The notes under the pieces were generated by a model. It was not told the DNA's origin and ran no database searches. It saw only the letters and a program-made list of their open reading frames with translations. From assembly GCF_000473225.1 (NCBI RefSeq), contig NZ_KI421508.1, positions 17,774 to 81,773 on the forward strand: a DNA stretch of 64,000 nucleotides. Reading direction: 5' to 3'. Source of the DNA: Sedimentitalea nanhaiensis DSM 24252 (lineage in GTDB: Bacteria; Pseudomonadota; Alphaproteobacteria; Rhodobacterales; Rhodobacteraceae). Shown here one piece after another: positions 60,817 to 64,000 of this stretch (position 1 is its first letter; each line of letters opens with the position of its first letter). The position numbers and the translations under genes are program-made.

Positions 60817-60864
60817 CCAAAGATATACTTTGGAAATATACTTGACGCTTTTAGTAAGAATAAT
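60817..60864. promoter_or_regulatory. Palindrome and iron-box-like motif between hmuS and hmuR
   Basis: CCAAAG-atata-CTTTGG (60817-60833) is a perfect palindrome, and ATATACTT is repeated in tandem within 60823-60844. A further TTTAGTAAGAATAA at about 60849 weakly resembles an Irr (ICE) box. Iron control of this divergent promoter region is expected from the gene content; which protein binds is not shown. The rest of 60755-60972 is noncoding. Confidence 0.45.
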
Positions 60865-60972
60865 CTATGAGCGCAAGTGGCGCGATTGCGCATTTACAAT
60901 TTTTCACAATAACCACGACACGCCAGCGTCTCTGCAAGCATCGGTCGAACACCATGTCTGTGAGGGGACCAC

Positions 60973-62979
60973 ATGTATTATTCCACAAAGCGCGCTTATC
61001 TATGGGCGACGACAGCGTTGATCGCCGGTCTGTCATTTGCCGCACCTGTATTTGCCCAGGCACAAGCCGAAGTCGATCTTGGCGTGCTTGTGCTTGGCTT
61101 AAGCAAGCGGGATGTTCAAACCGATACAGCCACGGCTGTGACGGAGGTGGATCAGGAAGAAATCGATGACCGCCAAGCCGGCACCGTAGCAGAGCTTGTC
61201 GACAGCGTTCCCGGTGTGAACCTTGTCAATGGCTCAACGCCCCAAGGCTCCGGCATCAATGTGCGCGGCTTTGGCTCCAACGCCACCTTCGGGTCAGACC
61301 AGAAAGTAAAGATCATTGTCGATGGCGCCGATGTCGGGGCGGAGGAACTGTATCGCATCGGCACACAATTATTCACGGATCCGGAACTTTATCGCTCAGT
61401 AGAAGTCATCCGCGGCACGGTTGGAAGTTTTGAATACGGTTCCGGCGTTGTGGGCGGCGTGATCAGGCTGGAAACCAAAGACGCGTCTGATTTTACTGGC
61501 GGCGAGCCGGGATTTGTCGGCAATCAAGCACTGCAATTTTCAAGCAATGGCGACGGTATCACCAGCTCTACGATTCTTGCATGGCAGCCGAACGAGAACC
61601 TTGAGCTCCTTGCGAATTATACCATCCGTGACGAAAACGTGCCAACGGATGGCAGCGGAACACCGATCGGAACGAAGGGTTTCAAACTGCCATCCGTATT
61701 GCTCAAGGCAAAATACACGTTTGGCGATGCACGAGAGCATTCTTTGGCCTTCTCCTACACCGACAGCTCAACCGATGACCGCGACGTGCCCTATGACACT
61801 TTCACGACGACCGGCGTCGGGTTTGGCAATGTCGACCGTCAGACCGAGTCGCGCACCGCGTCGTTGAGCTATGACTACAATCCGTCCGGCAATGACCTGA
61901 TCGATCTGAACGTGGTCCTGTCCTATGCGGATCAGGAAATCATAAGCGAAGGTACGAGCGGCCAAACCGGATTTCTTGCAGCTCTTGTAAATGCCGACCA
62001 GCGCTATGAAACGACGAAGCTGGCCTTCAAGAATACCAGCCTTTTCGAAACCGGCGCGCTCTCTCACAATCTGCGCGCGGGCCTTGAATTCATCCGTAAA
62101 GAGCGCCTGAATGCGTCATCTGCGCCAGGCGGCACGGACAACCGTGTTGCCATCTTCGCCGTTGACGAGATGTCGATTGGCAACGCGTGGACGATCACCC
62201 CCGCGCTGCGCTACGAGACGTCCAAGATCAAAGGATCCACCGCGCCAAACAATGGCGCTTTCGACAATAGCGCGCTGATGGGCGGCATTTCGGTCCGCTA
62301 CGCATTCGATAACGGCTTCGCCATCTTCGGAAGCGCGGCCTACACCGAAAACCTGCCAATCCTGGATGACCTTGGAAATCCGGCCTTCATGGTCACATCG
62401 GAGAAAGCCCGCACATGGGAGTTTGGCGCGGCGTACAACGGCACCGATGTGTTCCAAGGCGGCGATCGTTTGGCTGTGAAAGCCAACATCTACTTCACCA
62501 CACTATGGGACGTGACCTCTTATCAGGCGGCGGGTCTGCCGTTCAACTCACCCATCAATTTCATCGAAACCAAAGGGCTCGAGCTTGAAGCGTCCTATTC
62601 GATGGCAAGCGGGCGTTACGTCGATCTGAACGCAAACATCAGCCGGGGGAATGAAAACCATCCGGGCGGCACAACAGCCGATTGGCGCGGCATCCCTGCC
62701 GATACGGTTCAATTCACCTTGGGCAAACAATTCGGTGAAGAACTGGACCTCAGCTGGGAGGTCGTGGCCGACCGGCGCTACACCCGCTCCACCACGCCTG
62801 TGCCCGGTTTCGCCGTCCACAACCTGCGCGCGACATATGCACTGCAACAAGGAATATTGGAGGGCGCGGAAATTCGTATTGGCGTGGAAAACCTGTTCGA
62901 CAAACAATACACCCGCCGCCTCTCAACCCGCCCCGCACGCGGACGGAACGTGAAGCTGACCCTGGCAAAGAGCTTCTAG
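60973..62979 (+). CDS. hmuR: TonB-dependent haem receptor HmuR
   Basis: The 668-residue outer-membrane protein has a signal peptide, a TonB box near LGVLVLGLSK, the plug domain (EIDDRQAGTVAELVDSVPGVNLVNGSTPQGSGINVRGFGS, RSVEVIRGTVGSFEYGSGVVGGVIRLETKDA) and a 22-strand barrel that ends in an aromatic residue (VKLTLAKSF). It takes haem or haem proteins through the outer membrane with TonB energy. I could not find the FRAP/NPNL pair of classical haem receptors. A GGGGACC tract precedes the ATG. Confidence 0.92.
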   Translation: MYYSTKRAYLWATTALIAGLSFAAPVFAQAQAEVDLGVLVLGLSKRDVQTDTATAVTEVDQEEIDDRQAGTVAELVDSVPGVNLVNGSTPQGSGINVRGFGSNATFGSDQKVKIIVDGADVGAEELYRIGTQLFTDPELYRSVEVIRGTVGSFEYGSGVVGGVIRLETKDASDFTGGEPGFVGNQALQFSSNGDGITSSTILAWQPNENLELLANYTIRDENVPTDGSGTPIGTKGFKLPSVLLKAKYTFGDAREHSLAFSYTDSSTDDRDVPYDTFTTTGVGFGNVDRQTESRTASLSYDYNPSGNDLIDLNVVLSYADQEIISEGTSGQTGFLAALVNADQRYETTKLAFKNTSLFETGALSHNLRAGLEFIRKERLNASSAPGGTDNRVAIFAVDEMSIGNAWTITPALRYETSKIKGSTAPNNGAFDNSALMGGISVRYAFDNGFAIFGSAAYTENLPILDDLGNPAFMVTSEKARTWEFGAAYNGTDVFQGGDRLAVKANIYFTTLWDVTSYQAAGLPFNSPINFIETKGLELEASYSMASGRYVDLNANISRGNENHPGGTTADWRGIPADTVQFTLGKQFGEELDLSWEVVADRRYTRSTTPVPGFAVHNLRATYALQQGILEGAEIRIGVENLFDKQYTRRLSTRPARGRNVKLTLAKSF

Positions 62980-63173
62980 ATAAAGAGCCCCGCTGACGTG
63001 AAGCCGCTGGTCGCCGCGCCGGGAGCTGTCCCGCTCTTGTGCCGTCCCAGGCGCTCGTTCAGACTTGATCCCGGCAACACGGTCGCGCCGGGACATCCCC
63101 CTGAAAGCATGTGTTACGCAATGCCACGAAAACTATTGCAAAATCGGGGCTGCCCACCAAGGGCGGACACCGT

Positions 63174-63476
63174 TCAGTGTCCGATCATCCACTTGTACCG
63201 CGTCGGTCGTTCCTTGGGTTTTCCGATCTTGCAAATTGGGCACCCACATCCTGCTAAGTGTTTTTTGTTCACCACCCGCGGCTCGTTACCACTTTTTTCC
63301 GAACGCGACATGTACCCGCGCAGTGTCGAGTTCATCAGATTGAGCCCGGGAAGCGCCACCTGGCGTGGGCTGGGCTTCGTACAAATGGGGCAATTAATCT
63401 CATTGGTGGCATCAACAATTGTCCTCCATGTATCGAATGTTCCGCAATCGTTGCAGGTGTACGTATAGATCGGCAT
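63174..63476 (-). CDS. fmdB: FmdB-type zinc-ribbon protein
   Basis: The 100-residue protein begins MPIYTYTCNDCGTFDTWRTI with CPICTKPSPRQVALPG, the FmdB zinc ribbon, and has another pair, CGCPIC, near the end. FmdB-like proteins accompany formamidase/acetamidase genes and may regulate them. It follows the AmiS/UreI-type gene by 59 bases in the same direction. 62980-63173 contains nothing I recognise. Confidence 0.88.
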   Translation of the reverse strand: MPIYTYTCNDCGTFDTWRTIVDATNEINCPICTKPSPRQVALPGLNLMNSTLRGYMSRSEKSGNEPRVVNKKHLAGCGCPICKIGKPKERPTRYKWMIGH

Positions 63477-63535
63477 CTGAAAGTCTCACTTATCTTAGTT
63501 GGCGTTTTGTGATCGTCCAAAGCTTCGCGGGCGCT

Positions 63536-64000
63536 TTACAGAAGCCCGTCAAGGATCAGGAAACCCGGGATCCAGCCCGTTACAATGCCGGTCAGCAACG
63601 TCGTGGTGGCCGTCGCTCGCAATATCGGCCGCTGCATGGCGAGCAGCAGGAAGTACATGAACCAAAGTACCGCCCATAACGCCCAATTGAGTCCCATCCA
63701 GATGTCCAAGGCCGACTCTGCCGTCGACAATCCCCTGATCGCAACAGGTACAACCGTGATCGAAACAAACAGGCTGAACCATCCCAGCCCGCGCCCGTCC
63801 ACGGCAACCAGCCGGTTGTATGCCACCCAGAAATAGGTCGTCGCGAACAGCAACGTCAGAGCACCGGCACGGATTGACCCGTCATCTGCGCCACTGCCGA
63901 ACACCGAGACAAGCCCAACCAAAAGGGCCACGATACCCGACATGACGTCGATAACAACGATTTCGCGATCCTCGATCTTTCCAGAAAGCCAAAGACCGTT
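63536..64000 (-). CDS. AmiS/UreI-family amide or urea channel, N-terminus beyond the window
   Basis: The frame is open to the window edge and reads NGLWLSGKIEDREIVVIDVM then SGIVALLVGLVSVFGSG, followed by spans FATTYFWVAYNRL and LGWFSLFVSITVVPVA, and the NWALWAVLWFMYFLLLA region with the family Trp residues. These are AmiS/UreI features. It passes short amides or urea across the membrane. With fmdB beside it, a formamidase/acetamidase gene is expected upstream, outside the window. Confidence 0.88.
   Translation of the reverse strand, partial: NGLWLSGKIEDREIVVIDVMSGIVALLVGLVSVFGSGADDGSIRAGALTLLFATTYFWVAYNRLVAVDGRGLGWFSLFVSITVVPVAIRGLSTAESALDIWMGLNWALWAVLWFMYFLLLAMQRPILRATATTTLLTGIVTGWIPGFLILDGLL

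Overview
This window looks like part of a large plasmid or chromid of a Rhodobacterales (Roseobacter-group) alphaproteobacterium. The main evidence is a DnaA-like plasmid replicase (a type known mostly from this order) divergent from parAB, a second RPA-type RepA replicase with iterons, many toxin-antitoxin and insertion-sequence remnants, and a complete hmu haem-uptake locus of alphaproteobacterial layout. No rRNA, ordinary tRNA or core housekeeping gene was seen.

Layout. 1-310 is the 3' end of an IS21-type element (istB). 538-5750 holds a DUF3800 protein, then on the minus strand repA, a 58-residue protein and a Rad50/SMC-like ATPase in one tight unit behind nine iterons. 5857-9942 is a stability region: an AbiEii-type toxin with a small partner, and a RES/Xre toxin-antitoxin pair led by a 449-residue protein of unknown function. 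10200-15530 is plasmid backbone of small hypothetical genes, a DUF4942/N6-adenine methyltransferase, three copies of a double-hairpin repeat and a possible SRP-RNA-like transcript. 15609-18530 has a MarR regulator, a membrane protein/HlyD pair and IS3 and IS5 remnants. 18538-23400 has a CoA transferase/racemase and the second replicon (DnaA-like replicase, parA, parB). 23402-26330 is largely gene-poor and IS-rich (intact IS5-type transposase, broken IS6 transposase).

26400-42120 is metal, envelope and stress related: a Zn/Cd/Pb P-type ATPase behind a MerR-type promoter, a zf-TFIIB protein, an L,D-transpeptidase, an MntR-like regulator divergent from a long di-haem peroxidase and a PhnDCE-like importer, an SCO/M23/DUF411 unit with CtaG and penicillin-acylase fragments beside it, an AraC-aldo/keto reductase pair, and CsbD, PRC-barrel and Crp/Fnr genes.

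43498-51361 is a LysR-controlled catabolic operon (aldehyde dehydrogenase, atypical M19 dipeptidase-like protein, BCCT transporter, a 558-residue unknown, DUF3726, RidA), probably for an undetermined betaine-like compound. 51362-52560 has IS6 and UvrD fragments and a Doc/AbrB toxin-antitoxin pair. 52623-62979 is the haem locus: hmuSTUV, ChaN, a monooxygenase, a VOC protein, exbB-exbD-exbD-tonB on the minus strand and the TonB-dependent receptor hmuR divergent. The window ends in an fmdB/amiS pair that points to an amide-use cluster beyond the edge.
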